20,200 nt of DNA from Flavobacteriales bacterium (GCA_027003085.1 JALWYR010000100.1:1-20200); one strand, 5' to 3'; counted from the first letter of the stretch, positions 6,455-13,398 are shown. Notes: generated by a model not told the origin, from the letters alone. Numbers and translations are program-made.

Positions 6455-7820
6455 TTCCATGGCGGATAAATTTTTTTGAAAGATATTGAAATCTGACGAA
6501 TAATAAAAGGGCCGCCGTGCCCAATCCGGCCAAAAGTCCGGCCCAAATGCCGTAAACACCCCAAGGGCCGCGTAAGAACCAAGCCACCGGAAAACCCACC
6601 AACCAGTAGGCCGTAAAAATCAGGAACATGGGAATCCGGACATCCTGCATTCCGCGCAGAATGCTTTGGAGCACCACTTGGATGCTGTCGAATATTTGAA
6701 ACAGTCCGGCAATGACCAAAAGTCCCGAAGCCAAGCGGGCCACGTCGTGGGGATTCACTTGGTCGCGCACATGTTTGGCACTCAAATACATCCACGGCAA
6801 TTGGTGCCGCAAGAGCATGTAGAGCACGCCGATAACCAAGCCCGTGATGGCCGCTTGCAGCAGCACCGACAAAGCCACATGCCGGAGCCCCGTAAAATCC
6901 TTTTTCCCCATCCGGTAGCCCGTGCGCACGGTGGCCGCCACACCCAAGCCCACAAAAACCATATAGGTCATCGATGCCATTTGCAAGGCGATTTGATTGG
7001 CCGCTTGCGACAAGGTGCCCAAAGTCCCGGCCAGCCAAACCGTGGCCGTAAAAATACCCATTTCGAATTCCGACTGCATGCCCGAAGGCAACCCCAGCGC
7101 AAACAGCCGGCGCACAATGGCCCAATCCAAAATCCTTGCCGGCAAACGGGTAACAAATTCCCGCGTCCGCTCATCGCGGGCCAGGAAATACCAAAAGACA
7201 AACAGTATGAGCAAGCGTGCTATCATGGAGCCCATTCCGGCCCCCAGAACTTCCAAACGCGGAAAGGGCCCGATGCCGTAAATGAGCACATAACTGACGG
7301 GCACGTTGATGATGTTCACCGTAATCATGGCGTGCATGGATATTTTGGTATAGCCCATGCCGTCGGCAAACTGCTTCATGGCTTGGAAAAGCATCACAAA
7401 CAGCAGCGAAATCCCCACAATACGGATATAAGGAACGGCAATACGCAGCACTTCGGGCGGTTGATGGGCCCGTTGCAGCACCGGAATCAGGCCCCATACG
7501 GCCAAAATCATCAAAAGTCCCATAAAACCGTTGACCAAGAGCCCGTTATAAAAAATCCGGTGAATCCGGTCTTTGTTTTTCAGTCCCAGCGCTTCGGATA
7601 CCAAGGGCGTGATGGCCGACGAAAACCCGATGCCGAATGCCATCACAAAAAATATGGTGCTGTTGGCCAACGAAATGGCTGCCAGCGACGTAGGCCCCAA
7701 TTTACCCACCATAATGTTGTCGGCCAGGCCCACCAGCACTTGTCCCAAATAGGCCACCATCACCGGCCAACCCAGTTGCCAATTGGTGCGAAACTCCCCG
7801 AAATACGATTTCCAATTCAT
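6447..7820 (-). CDS. MATE family (NorM-like) cation-coupled multidrug exporter
   Basis: A 457-residue inner-membrane protein with about twelve hydrophobic segments in two similar halves, the usual size and topology for MATE exporters, which expel cationic drugs or metabolites using Na+ or H+ gradients. The N-terminus has the family pattern GWPVMVAYLGQVLVGLADNI followed by MVGKLGPTSLAAISLANS (about 18-55) and GIGFSSAITPLVSEALG (about 62-78). The second half repeats this logic near residue 240 (LGLPSGMQSEFEMGIFT). Substrate cannot be predicted. The ATG at 7820 is only 7 bases past a perfect -7 box, so the mRNA may be leaderless or nearly so. It heads an operon with a small protein, yciH-like and slyD-like genes. 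Confidence 0.92.
   Translation of the reverse strand: MNWKSYFGEFRTNWQLGWPVMVAYLGQVLVGLADNIMVGKLGPTSLAAISLANSTIFFVMAFGIGFSSAITPLVSEALGLKNKDRIHRIFYNGLLVNGFMGLLMILAVWGLIPVLQRAHQPPEVLRIAVPYIRIVGISLLFVMLFQAMKQFADGMGYTKISMHAMITVNIINVPVSYVLIYGIGPFPRLEVLGAGMGSMIARLLILFVFWYFLARDERTREFVTRLPARILDWAIVRRLFALGLPSGMQSEFEMGIFTATVWLAGTLGTLSQAANQIALQMASMTYMVFVGLGVAATVRTGYRMGKKDFTGLRHVALSVLLQAAITGLVIGVLYMLLRHQLPWMYLSAKHVRDQVNPHDVARLASGLLVIAGLFQIFDSIQVVLQSILRGMQDVRIPMFLIFTAYWLVGFPVAWFLRGPWGVYGIWAGLLAGLGTAALLLFVRFQYLSKKFIRHGNA
6478..6485 (-). promoter_or_regulatory. Candidate internal -7 box within the MATE gene
   Basis: TATCTTTC on the minus strand is one mismatch from TAnnTTTG. It lies 17-23 bases before the two candidate starts of the small acidic protein. 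No clear -33 box is visible. Confidence 0.35.
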
Positions 7821-7827
7821 CGACGGG

Positions 7828-7835
7828 CAAAGGTA
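7828..7835 (-). promoter_or_regulatory. -7 promoter box of the MATE operon
   Basis: TACCTTTG on the minus strand is a perfect TAnnTTTG match. Only 7 bases separate it from the ATG at 7820, so transcription would begin at or just before the start codon. Confidence 0.6.
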
Positions 7836-7872
7836 GGCATAATCGGAGATATGGCGGGGCTTTTTAGTAGAA

Positions 7873-7893
7873 ATTTTTTAGGCGCCCCGGCGC
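7873..7893. repeat. GGCGCC plus T-tract intergenic motif (copy 2 of 4)
   Basis: ATTTTTTAGGCGCCCCGG (7873-7890), with a GCGCC/GGCGC hairpin at 7882-7893, lies in the 159-bp space between the divergent MATE and symporter genes. The same T-tract plus GGCGCC arrangement occurs at 2341-2358, 11171-11184 and 15878-15893. Confidence 0.5.
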
Positions 7894-7953
7894 ACACGTT
7901 CGTGGCATAAAAATATCCTGAAAAATGCTCCGCACTGTTCACCGGCTTTTTAG

Positions 7954-7961
7954 TATCTTGG
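7954..7961 (+). promoter_or_regulatory. Candidate -7 box of the symporter gene
   Basis: TATCTTGG is one mismatch from TAnnTTTG and lies 18 bases before the ATG at 7980. No obvious -33 TTG is seen. Confidence 0.4.
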
Positions 7962-7979
7962 CATACAAAAATTACGGGT

Positions 7980-9806
7980 ATGAAAATCCACGCCGTCGAT
8001 TGGTTGATTATCATTTTGTATTTTTTGCTCAGTTTGAGTATTTCGGTCTATTTTTCCAAGCGGGCCGGAAAAAATACGGGCAACTTTTTCCTCAGCGGAC
8101 GCAACCTGCCGTGGTGGATTGCCGGCACCAGTATGGTGGCCACCACCTTTGCGGCCGATACGCCTTTGGCCGTTACCGAATTGGTGTCGCAACACGGCAT
8201 TTCGGGCAATTGGCTGTGGTGGAACATGGTCATTGGCGGCGTGCTCACCGTGTTTTTCTTTGCCCGGCTGTGGAGGCGGGCGCACATCCTTACCGATGCC
8301 GAATTTGTGGCCATCCGCTACGAAGGCGCACCGGCGCGCTTTTTGCGGGGCTTCCGGGCTGTGTATATCGGCATTTTGATGAACGCCATTGTGATTGCCT
8401 GGGTCAATTTGGCCATGGTCAAAATCCTGAAAGTGATGTTTCCGGACTTGACTTTTATGGGTTTGCATGAAATGGATATTTTGGGGCTCCACTTTTCGGC
8501 CCATCTGATTTACGTGGCCCTGATGATGCTGTTTGTGGCCTTGTATGCCTCGCTGTCGGGCCTGATGGGCGTGTCCATTACCGACAGTTTTCAGTTTGTC
8601 ATGGCCATGACCGGCGCCATTGCCCTGGCGGTGTATGCCGTGCACCACGTGGGCGGTATCGGTGGTTTAAAAAATTCATTGTCGGACGTAAAATGGGTGT
8701 TCGACTTTTTCCCGGTGGTGGGCGACGCTGCGGCACAAACCGGAGCAGGCGGCATGCAGATGCTTAAACTTTCGGGCTTGGCTTTGTTTACCTATTTGGG
8801 TGTGCAATGGTGGGCCAGTTGGTATCCGGGCGCCGAACCGGGCGGCGGCGGCTATATCGCCCAGCGGATGATGAGTGCCAAGGACGAAAAGCATTCGCTC
8901 TTTGCCACCCTTTGGTTCAACATTGCCCACTATGCCCTGCGCCCTTGGCCGTGGATTTTGGCGGCTTTGGTAACGCTGGTGATGTATCCGCACGAAACCG
9001 ACCGCGGAGCCACCTACGTAATGCTCATCCGCGACCTGATGCCCGCCGGTTGGGTCGGGCTGATGTTGGCGGCCTTTTTTGCGGCCTATATGTCCACGCT
9101 GGCATCGCAAACCGTGTGGGGCACGTCCTACATAGTCAACGACCTGTTCCGGCCCTTTGTGCGGCCCGGTGCCGACGAAAAATATTATGTGCGCATCTCA
9201 CGCATCGCCACCTTTCTGATGATGTTTATCGCCCTGCTCATCACCACCCAATTAACCAAAATCAGCGATGCCTGGAAAATCATCCTGATTGCCAGCGGCG
9301 GCATCGGTGCGGTGTTGATCTTGCGCTGGTATTGGTGGCGCATCAATGCGTGGAGCGAAATAACGGCTATGGTGGCGCCGTATTTTATCCTTCCGTTCTT
9401 GCTGTCGGACTATTTCCTGGGATGGAATATCGACACCGATTATCATAAAATATTCCTGGTGGTGGTGGCCTGGTCCACACTGTGGTGGCTCACGGTTACC
9501 TTCCTCACCCGGCCCACAAGCCGGCGAAAATTGCACGCTTTCTACCTGAAAGTGCATCCGGGCGGCATCGGTTGGCGTGCCATTGCCGCCGAACTGCCGC
9601 AGGTGAAGGGCGACAAGGGCTACGGATTGTTGTTTATCAACTGGTTGGCCGGCGTGGTGATGGTGCTTTCGGCCCTGTTCGGCATTGGTAAATTCTTGTT
9701 CAAAGAATACGCACCGGCGGCGGTGTTTGCGGCCCTGGTGCTGATATCGGCTGCGGTGATATACCGCAATATGCAAAAAATCGGCTGGAAAAAACTGGCG
9801 GAATGA
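7980..9806 (+). CDS. Sodium:solute symporter (SSS/SLC5 family)
   Basis: A 608-residue inner-membrane transporter with about thirteen to fourteen hydrophobic helices, fitting the LeuT-fold sodium:solute symporters. Family features are YFLLSLSISVYFSKRAGKN in the first helix, the following SGRNLPWWIAGTSMVATTF with the unwound Na+-site region, and AAFFAAYMSTLASQTVWGTSYIVNDLF (about 363-389), the conserved Na+-binding helix with its Ser/Thr residues. The N-terminus reads straight into the membrane, so the ATG at 7980 is right. The substrate is not predictable from sequence; the family carries sugars, amino acids, pantothenate and others. The stop overlaps the next gene by 4 bases (ATGA), so the acetyltransferase is probably translated with it. 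Confidence 0.92.
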   Translation: MKIHAVDWLIIILYFLLSLSISVYFSKRAGKNTGNFFLSGRNLPWWIAGTSMVATTFAADTPLAVTELVSQHGISGNWLWWNMVIGGVLTVFFFARLWRRAHILTDAEFVAIRYEGAPARFLRGFRAVYIGILMNAIVIAWVNLAMVKILKVMFPDLTFMGLHEMDILGLHFSAHLIYVALMMLFVALYASLSGLMGVSITDSFQFVMAMTGAIALAVYAVHHVGGIGGLKNSLSDVKWVFDFFPVVGDAAAQTGAGGMQMLKLSGLALFTYLGVQWWASWYPGAEPGGGGYIAQRMMSAKDEKHSLFATLWFNIAHYALRPWPWILAALVTLVMYPHETDRGATYVMLIRDLMPAGWVGLMLAAFFAAYMSTLASQTVWGTSYIVNDLFRPFVRPGADEKYYVRISRIATFLMMFIALLITTQLTKISDAWKIILIASGGIGAVLILRWYWWRINAWSEITAMVAPYFILPFLLSDYFLGWNIDTDYHKIFLVVVAWSTLWWLTVTFLTRPTSRRKLHAFYLKVHPGGIGWRAIAAELPQVKGDKGYGLLFINWLAGVVMVLSALFGIGKFLFKEYAPAAVFAALVLISAAVIYRNMQKIGWKKLAE

Positions 9807-10267
9807 GCAAAGCGGAACCTGATTTTCGCATACGTTGGGCCACCGAAGCGGACTTTCCCGCCTTGTTGGAGCTCATCAAGGAGTTGGCGCTTTACGAAAA
9901 GGCCCCCGAAAAGGTTACCAACACCGTGGAGCAAATGCGCCGCGAAAAGGATTACTTCAAGGCCTTGGTGGCCGAAACCGCCGGGGGCGAAATTGTGGGA
10001 ATGGCGCTGTTCTACTTTGTTTACTACACCTGGGTGGGCAAGTCTTTGTATTTGGACGATTTGATTGTGCGCAAACCCTACCGCGGGCGTGGCATCGGCC
10101 GGGCCCTGCTCGACAAGGTTTTGGACTTTGCCCTGCGCAACGACTGCAAGCGGGTGCGCTGGCAGGTGTTGGATTGGAACACGCCGGCCATTGCGTTCTA
10201 TCGCAAATTAGGTGTAACCCTGGACGACGAATGGATCAATTGCGACTGGGAGCCGGGGAAGGCGTGA
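9803..10267 (+). CDS. GNAT family N-acetyltransferase, diamine acetyltransferase-like
   Basis: A 154-residue GNAT enzyme that transfers an acetyl group from acetyl-CoA to an amine. It resembles the spermidine/thialysine acetyltransferase (SAT) group: IRWATEADFPALLELIKELALYEKAPE at the N-terminus, then YYTWVGKSLYLDDLIV (about 73-88), the acetyl-CoA pyrophosphate loop RGRGIGRALL (about 94-103) and WQVLDWNTPAIAFYRKLG (about 115-132). The YxTWxGKxLYLxDL segment is characteristic of that group, so a polyamine or related diamine substrate is likely but not proven. It overlaps the symporter stop by 4 bases, which raises the possibility that it modifies the imported compound; that is inference. Confidence 0.9.
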   Translation: MSKAEPDFRIRWATEADFPALLELIKELALYEKAPEKVTNTVEQMRREKDYFKALVAETAGGEIVGMALFYFVYYTWVGKSLYLDDLIVRKPYRGRGIGRALLDKVLDFALRNDCKRVRWQVLDWNTPAIAFYRKLGVTLDDEWINCDWEPGKA

Positions 10268-10299
10268 GGGGATAAGGTTCATTCCTTTTGATTTTTTTG

Positions 10300-10312
10300 G
10301 GCTCCGTGAGCC
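10300..10312. repeat. Short perfect hairpin at the left edge of the palindrome island
   Basis: GGCTC/GAGCC with a 3-base loop follows a run of T residues just after the acetyltransferase. It lacks a downstream T run on the plus strand, so it is not a standard terminator for that gene. It begins the palindrome-rich island reaching to about 11170. Confidence 0.4.
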
Positions 10313-10342
10313 ACCTGCGGTGTCTCACTTCGCTCCTCCGGG

Positions 10343-10525
10343 AGCCTTCGGCTTCCAAACGGCCAATGCAAAACCCACGCCTTGTCTCCCTCCGGCACTT
10401 TGGCAGCCCAGCGGTCTGCCTTCGTGGCTCCACAAGCCTGCGGCTTCCACAGGCCCGGACGAAATCCGCGCCTTGTCTTGTTCCGCCCTCCGCGAGCCCT
10501 GACGGTCTCGCTCCGTATGCTTCGG
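10343..10525. repeat. Degenerate tandem repeat, about 91-bp period, two units
   Basis: Two diverged units align at a constant offset of 91-92 bases. GGCTTCC occurs at 10350 and 10442, GCCTTGTCT at 10379 and 10470, and CGGTCT at 10412 and 10503. A shortened third unit seems to continue to about 10575 (CGGTCT again at 10565). Each unit contains several small stems with TTCGG or TGCGG centres. Open frames here are Pro/Ser/Arg-rich and look spurious. I regard it as non-coding repeat DNA. Confidence 0.65.
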
Positions 10526-10590
10526 AGCCGCCTGCGGCGTCTCCTCGCGGCCCTCGGAGCCCTTCGGTCTCCTCGGGTATTCTATTTGTC

Positions 10591-10610
10591 ATTCCCGCGA
10601 AGGCGGGAAT
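10591..10610. repeat. dRS3-like palindrome ATTCCC-N8-GGGAAT
   Basis: ATTCCCGCGAAGGCGGGAAT is a 20-base palindrome that fits the ATTCCC-N8-GGGAAT pattern known as dRS3 in Neisseria. Close relatives occur in many bacterial genomes. Spurious reading frames across it give the familiar VIPAKAGI and FPRRRES peptides, as here. Confidence 0.75.
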
Positions 10611-10671
10611 CCGGACGCTCCGGTTTGCCTTTCTTTGACATTCCTGCGACAAACCCGCGGGTGGTTTCGCC

Positions 10672-10688
10672 TTCAATGTTTAAAGTAG
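10672..10688 (+). repeat. Dispersed 17-mer, variant copy
   Basis: TTCAATGTTTAAAGTAG differs by one base from the copies at 10858-10874 and 20038-20054. The similarity with the latter extends upstream, with GTGG and TTTC blocks at 10661-10668 matching 20026-20034 apart from small gaps. Confidence 0.55.
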
Positions 10689-10703
10689 GCGAACGTTATC
10701 ATT

Positions 10704-10721
10704 CCGGCAAAGTTTTGCCGG
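10704..10721. repeat. Perfect 8-bp stem hairpin
   Basis: CCGGCAAA and TTTGCCGG form a perfect stem with a 2-base centre. A smaller GGCA/TGCC hairpin follows at 10731-10741. Neither is followed by a T run, so they are probably repeat units rather than terminators. Confidence 0.5.
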
Positions 10722-10810
10722 CGTAAGCAGGGCAAAATGCCGAGGAATCGCTTCGCGGATTGGGCAATAGGAACGTAACATTCCGCCTTGAATGAATTAT
10801 CCGTGTCGAG

Positions 10811-10847
10811 ATTTCTCAGTCGCGCCCTTCGGGCGCTTCATCGAAAT
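10811..10847. repeat. Imperfect palindrome with GCGCCC-TTC-GGGCGC core
   Basis: The core GCGCCC/GGGCGC (10822-10836) is a perfect 6-bp stem with a TTC loop, extended by ATTTC (10811-10815) pairing with GAAAT (10843-10847). This resembles the ATTTCTC...GAAATGA intergenic repeats seen in many environmental bacterial genomes. Confidence 0.55.
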
Positions 10848-10857
10848 GATACGCTGC

Positions 10858-10874
10858 TTCAATGTTTACAGTAG
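10858..10874 (+). repeat. Dispersed 17-mer
   Basis: TTCAATGTTTACAGTAG is identical to 20038-20054, more than 9 kb away beside the IS end, and one base different from 10672-10688. It lies inside the 141-bp inverted-repeat unit. Confidence 0.6.
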
Positions 10875-10927
10875 TGGACAAACATAAACCCAGATGTTTT
10901 ATTCAAGGCGGAATGTTCCATTGTGGA

Positions 10928-10945
10928 CGCGCGATTTATCGCGCG
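10928..10945. repeat. Perfect palindrome CGCGCGAT-TT-ATCGCGCG
   Basis: An 8-bp perfect inverted repeat with a TT centre. A further ATCGCGC follows at about 10956 as a direct partial copy. It is another unit of the palindrome island. Confidence 0.55.
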
Positions 10946-10978
10946 CACCTTATTATCGCGCCAGGGATGGAAGCGGTT

Positions 10979-11082
10979 ATGCGGCGTGGGGGAAGGGCTT
11001 GGTTTGCCGCCGGCGGCGGGGGCTCGCAGCGCAAGAGACCACGGCGCCGGCATTTGGCAAACCGGCCTTCCCCGAGCCGCAT
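10979..11082. repeat. Long imperfect hairpin A, about 30 paired bases
   Basis: Four paired blocks nest in order: ATGCGGC (10979-10985) with GCCGCAT (11076-11082); GGGGAAGG (10989-10996) with CCTTCCCC (11066-11073); GGTTTGCC (11001-11008) with GGCAAACC (11056-11063); GCCGGCG (11009-11015) with CGCCGGC (11045-11051). The loop is about 29 bases. It is far stronger than chance would give and has no T run, so it is not an intrinsic terminator. It lies upstream of the rpoN -7 box. It could be a structured RNA, a protein-binding cruciform or a mobile repeat unit. Confidence 0.65.
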
Positions 11083-11099
11083 TTGAGCGGACAGCCCGG

Positions 11100-11170
11100 T
11101 TCCCGCCTCATGAACACGCCGCAGCGTGAACAAAGTGAAACGATGCGGCATGTGTGAATGAGTGCGGGAA
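11100..11170. repeat. Long imperfect hairpin B, about 22 paired bases
   Basis: Paired blocks are TTCCCGC (11100-11106) with GCGGGAA (11164-11170), CTCAT (11107-11111) with ATGAG (11158-11162), ACAC (11114-11117) with GTGT (11152-11155), and GCCGCA (11118-11123) with TGCGGC (11144-11149). It follows hairpin A after 17 bases and ends 44 bases before the rpoN -7 box. Confidence 0.6.
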
Positions 11171-11184
11171 GGCGCCCAAAAAAT
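11171..11184. repeat. GGCGCC plus A/T-tract intergenic motif (copy 3 of 4)
   Basis: GGCGCCCAAAAAAT follows hairpin B directly and lies 30 bases before the rpoN -7 box. It is the reverse-strand form of the motif also at 7873-7890 and 15878-15893, and the same orientation as 2341-2358. Confidence 0.45.
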
Positions 11185-11214
11185 CCTTGGTTCAAAAAAA
11201 TGATACACATTCGT

Positions 11215-11222
11215 TATATTTG
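11215..11222 (+). promoter_or_regulatory. -7 promoter box of rpoN
   Basis: TATATTTG matches TAnnTTTG perfectly and lies 26 bases before the rpoN ATG. The nearest TTG (11187-11189) is 25 bases upstream, longer than the usual spacing. Confidence 0.55.
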
Positions 11223-11248
11223 CATACTCAACGCCATACGCGGGATCT

Positions 11249-12769
11249 ATGCTCAAACAATCCATCCAACAAAAATTGCTGCAAAAACTCACCCCGCAGC
11301 AAATCCAGCTGATGAAACTCATCCAGCTGCCCACCGTGGATTTCGAACAACGCGTCAAGCAGGAAATCGAAGATAATCCCGCCCTGGAACCCGGACCCGA
11401 TACCGCCGGCGAAAACGACCCCGCTTTGGACGAGGGAATCATTGATGACCCTTCTTTTCCGCCCGGCGATAACCCGGCCGATGAAGCCCGGAGCGAACGC
11501 GAAGAATGGGAACAAAAGGCCTTCGAAGAACTGGACCAATACATCAACAACGACGATTCGCCCGACTACAAAACCTATATTTCCAACTATTCGCCCGACG
11601 ACGATGACGACTACAAAATGACCCTGGCCGCGGGCAAGACTTTCCGCGAATATCTGATGGAGCAGCTGGCTCCCTTCGGGTTGGACGAAACCGAAACCAA
11701 AATCGCCGAATACATCATCGGTAATCTGGACAACGGCGGCTACCTGCGCCGCGACCTGATGGACATAGCCGATGACTTGGCTTTCAACGAAAGTTTGCTG
11801 GTGGACGAAAAGGATGTGGAACGCATCCTCAAAAACGTAATATGGCTGTTGGACCCGCCGGGTATCGGCGCGCGCGACTTGCGCGAAAGCTTGCGTATTC
11901 AATTGCTGCGCAAAGACGAAACACCCGAACGGAAAATCGCCCTGCGCATCGTGGAACGCTACTTCCGCGAACTTACGCATAAGCATTACCGCAAAATCCT
12001 TTCGGGCCTTAAAATCGACGAAGAAACCCTGCGCAAAGCCCTGGACGAAATACGCAAACTCAATCCCAAACCGGGCGGTTCGTTCGGCGGACAGCGCATC
12101 ACCACCCACATTGTGCCCGACTTTAAGGTGCGCATCGAAGAAGGCCCCGACGGCAACAAATATCCGGTGGTGGAACTCAACCAACGGAACCTGCCCCAGT
12201 TGCACGTATCGCGGCACTACAAGGAAATGCTCGAAGGTTACAAGCTGGCCAAAAACAAAACCAAAAGCCAGCGCGATGCCATCACTTTTATTAAACAAAA
12301 ATTGGACGCCGCCAGTTGGTTTATCGATGCAGTCCGCCAACGCTACAACACGCTGGAAAAAACCATCCGGGCCATTGTGGATTTCCAAAAGGAATATTTC
12401 CTTACGGGCGATGAGCGCAAAATCAAACCGATGATTCTCAAAGACATCGCCCAACGTATCGATATGGACATTTCCACCGTGTCGCGCGTGGCCAACAGCA
12501 AATACGTGGACACGCCCTACGGCACCAAATTGCTCAAAGAATTCTTTTCCGAAGCCATGGAAACCCTACAAGGCGAAGAAGTGTCCACCATACGCATCAA
12601 GGAAATTCTCAAAGAAATCGTAGCACGCGAAAACAAGAAAAAACCCCTGACCGACGAACAACTGGCCGAAGCGCTCAAAGAGCAGGGTTATAAAATCGCC
12701 CGCCGCACGGTGGCCAAATACCGCGAACAACTCAACATACCCCCGGCACGCCTACGCAAAGAATTATGA
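11249..12769 (+). CDS. rpoN: RNA polymerase sigma-54 factor
   Basis: Sigma-54 directs RNA polymerase to GG-N10-GC promoters and needs AAA+ activators. The 506-residue protein has the Gln/Leu-rich activator region I (MLKQSIQQKLLQKLTPQQIQ, about 1-45), an acidic linker (about 48-105), the core-binding domain (about 110-310), a helix-turn-helix near 395-415 (DIAQRIDMDISTVSRVANSK) and the RpoN box ARRTVAKYRE at 484-493. All are intact. The ATG at 11249 gives the canonical N-terminus. No gene for an enhancer-binding activator is in the window. The stop overlaps the next ATG by 4 bases. Confidence 0.97.
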   Translation: MLKQSIQQKLLQKLTPQQIQLMKLIQLPTVDFEQRVKQEIEDNPALEPGPDTAGENDPALDEGIIDDPSFPPGDNPADEARSEREEWEQKAFEELDQYINNDDSPDYKTYISNYSPDDDDDYKMTLAAGKTFREYLMEQLAPFGLDETETKIAEYIIGNLDNGGYLRRDLMDIADDLAFNESLLVDEKDVERILKNVIWLLDPPGIGARDLRESLRIQLLRKDETPERKIALRIVERYFRELTHKHYRKILSGLKIDEETLRKALDEIRKLNPKPGGSFGGQRITTHIVPDFKVRIEEGPDGNKYPVVELNQRNLPQLHVSRHYKEMLEGYKLAKNKTKSQRDAITFIKQKLDAASWFIDAVRQRYNTLEKTIRAIVDFQKEYFLTGDERKIKPMILKDIAQRIDMDISTVSRVANSKYVDTPYGTKLLKEFFSEAMETLQGEEVSTIRIKEILKEIVARENKKKPLTDEQLAEALKEQGYKIARRTVAKYREQLNIPPARLRKEL

Positions 12770-13398
12770 CCCCCGCACAAATCCACACCGGCAAACATAT
12801 TTTGGAATGGCTCACGTGGATAGTGTCGGTGCTTTTTCACCCGGTTTTTATTCCCTTCTACACGGTTTGGCTCTACTTTTCGGTGAGCAGTTTTTATTTT
12901 TTCGACCACCTGAAATTGTTACGGTTAATTTTCCTTTCGGCCATATTGGTGCCCTTGCTGCTGCAAATGATTTTGTATAATCTCAAAATCCTGCGTTCGT
13001 TTTTTTTGAACGATTTGCGGGCACGCATCTATTTCACCCTGCTAATGGCAATGGTTTATTTTTTTCTGTGGCGTGCCATGCATCATAATCCCGGTTTACA
13101 GGAGCCGCCCCGGTATTTTTTGGGCATAAGCATCGGTTTGGTGCTTACGGCGGCTGTTAATCTTATGACCCGCCGCAAACCCAGTTTGCACCTTTTGGCC
13201 ACGGGCGGCACTTTGGTGTTCCTGATGCATTGGTCGGTGGTGCACCGGGAAAACATTTTGCCATGGATTGCCGCATGGGTATTGCTTACGGGTGTGTTGG
13301 CCTTTTCGCGCTACTTTCTGCGGGCCCACAGTTTGGGCGAATTGTTGGCCGGCTGGTTGTTGGGTATTACGGGTATGGCGGTGGTGTGGATGTTTTAG
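12766..13398 (+). CDS. PAP2-like integral membrane phosphatase-family protein
   Basis: A 210-residue protein with about six membrane helices, overlapping the rpoN stop by 4 bases (ATGA). The C-terminal part carries a degenerate PAP2 signature: PSLH at 139-142 where the family has PSGH, and SRYFLRAHSLGE at 181-192 matching SR-x5-H-x3-D except for a final Glu. The upstream K-x6-RP motif is not recognisable. It may therefore be a divergent lipid phosphatase or a non-catalytic relative; family membership is moderately supported and activity is uncertain. Coupling to rpoN suggests co-expression but no functional link is evident. Confidence 0.78.
   Translation: MTPAQIHTGKHILEWLTWIVSVLFHPVFIPFYTVWLYFSVSSFYFFDHLKLLRLIFLSAILVPLLLQMILYNLKILRSFFLNDLRARIYFTLLMAMVYFFLWRAMHHNPGLQEPPRYFLGISIGLVLTAAVNLMTRRKPSLHLLATGGTLVFLMHWSVVHRENILPWIAAWVLLTGVLAFSRYFLRAHSLGELLAGWLLGITGMAVVWMF

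Larger units (their letters stand above)
10777..10917. repeat. 141-bp unit bounded by 17-bp perfect inverted repeats
   Basis: AACATTCCGCCTTGAAT at 10777-10793 is the exact reverse complement of 10901-10917. The unit holds an imperfect palindrome (10811-10847), one copy of the dispersed 17-mer (10858-10874) and an AAACAT/ATGTTT stem (10880-10899). It is small, non-coding and flanked by inverted repeats like a MITE, but I see no target-site duplication. Confidence 0.5.

Noticed and set aside
6666..7910. 414-codon plus-strand open frame opposite the MATE gene
   Set aside because: The translation is His/Gln/Arg-rich with no fold pattern, and the MATE protein on the other strand is clear.
10343..10575. 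Possible CRISPR array
   Set aside because: The units are about 91 bases and degenerate, without short identical repeats or uniform spacers, and no cas gene is present.
10288..10726. Overlapping frames encoding IPAKAGI and FPRRRES peptides
   Set aside because: These are the well-known spurious translations of the ATTCCCGC palindromic repeat and the tandem repeat beside it.
10679..11214. tRNA or known riboswitch in the palindrome island
   Set aside because: I found no cloverleaf, T-loop consensus or recognisable riboswitch core. The stems do not fit those shapes.
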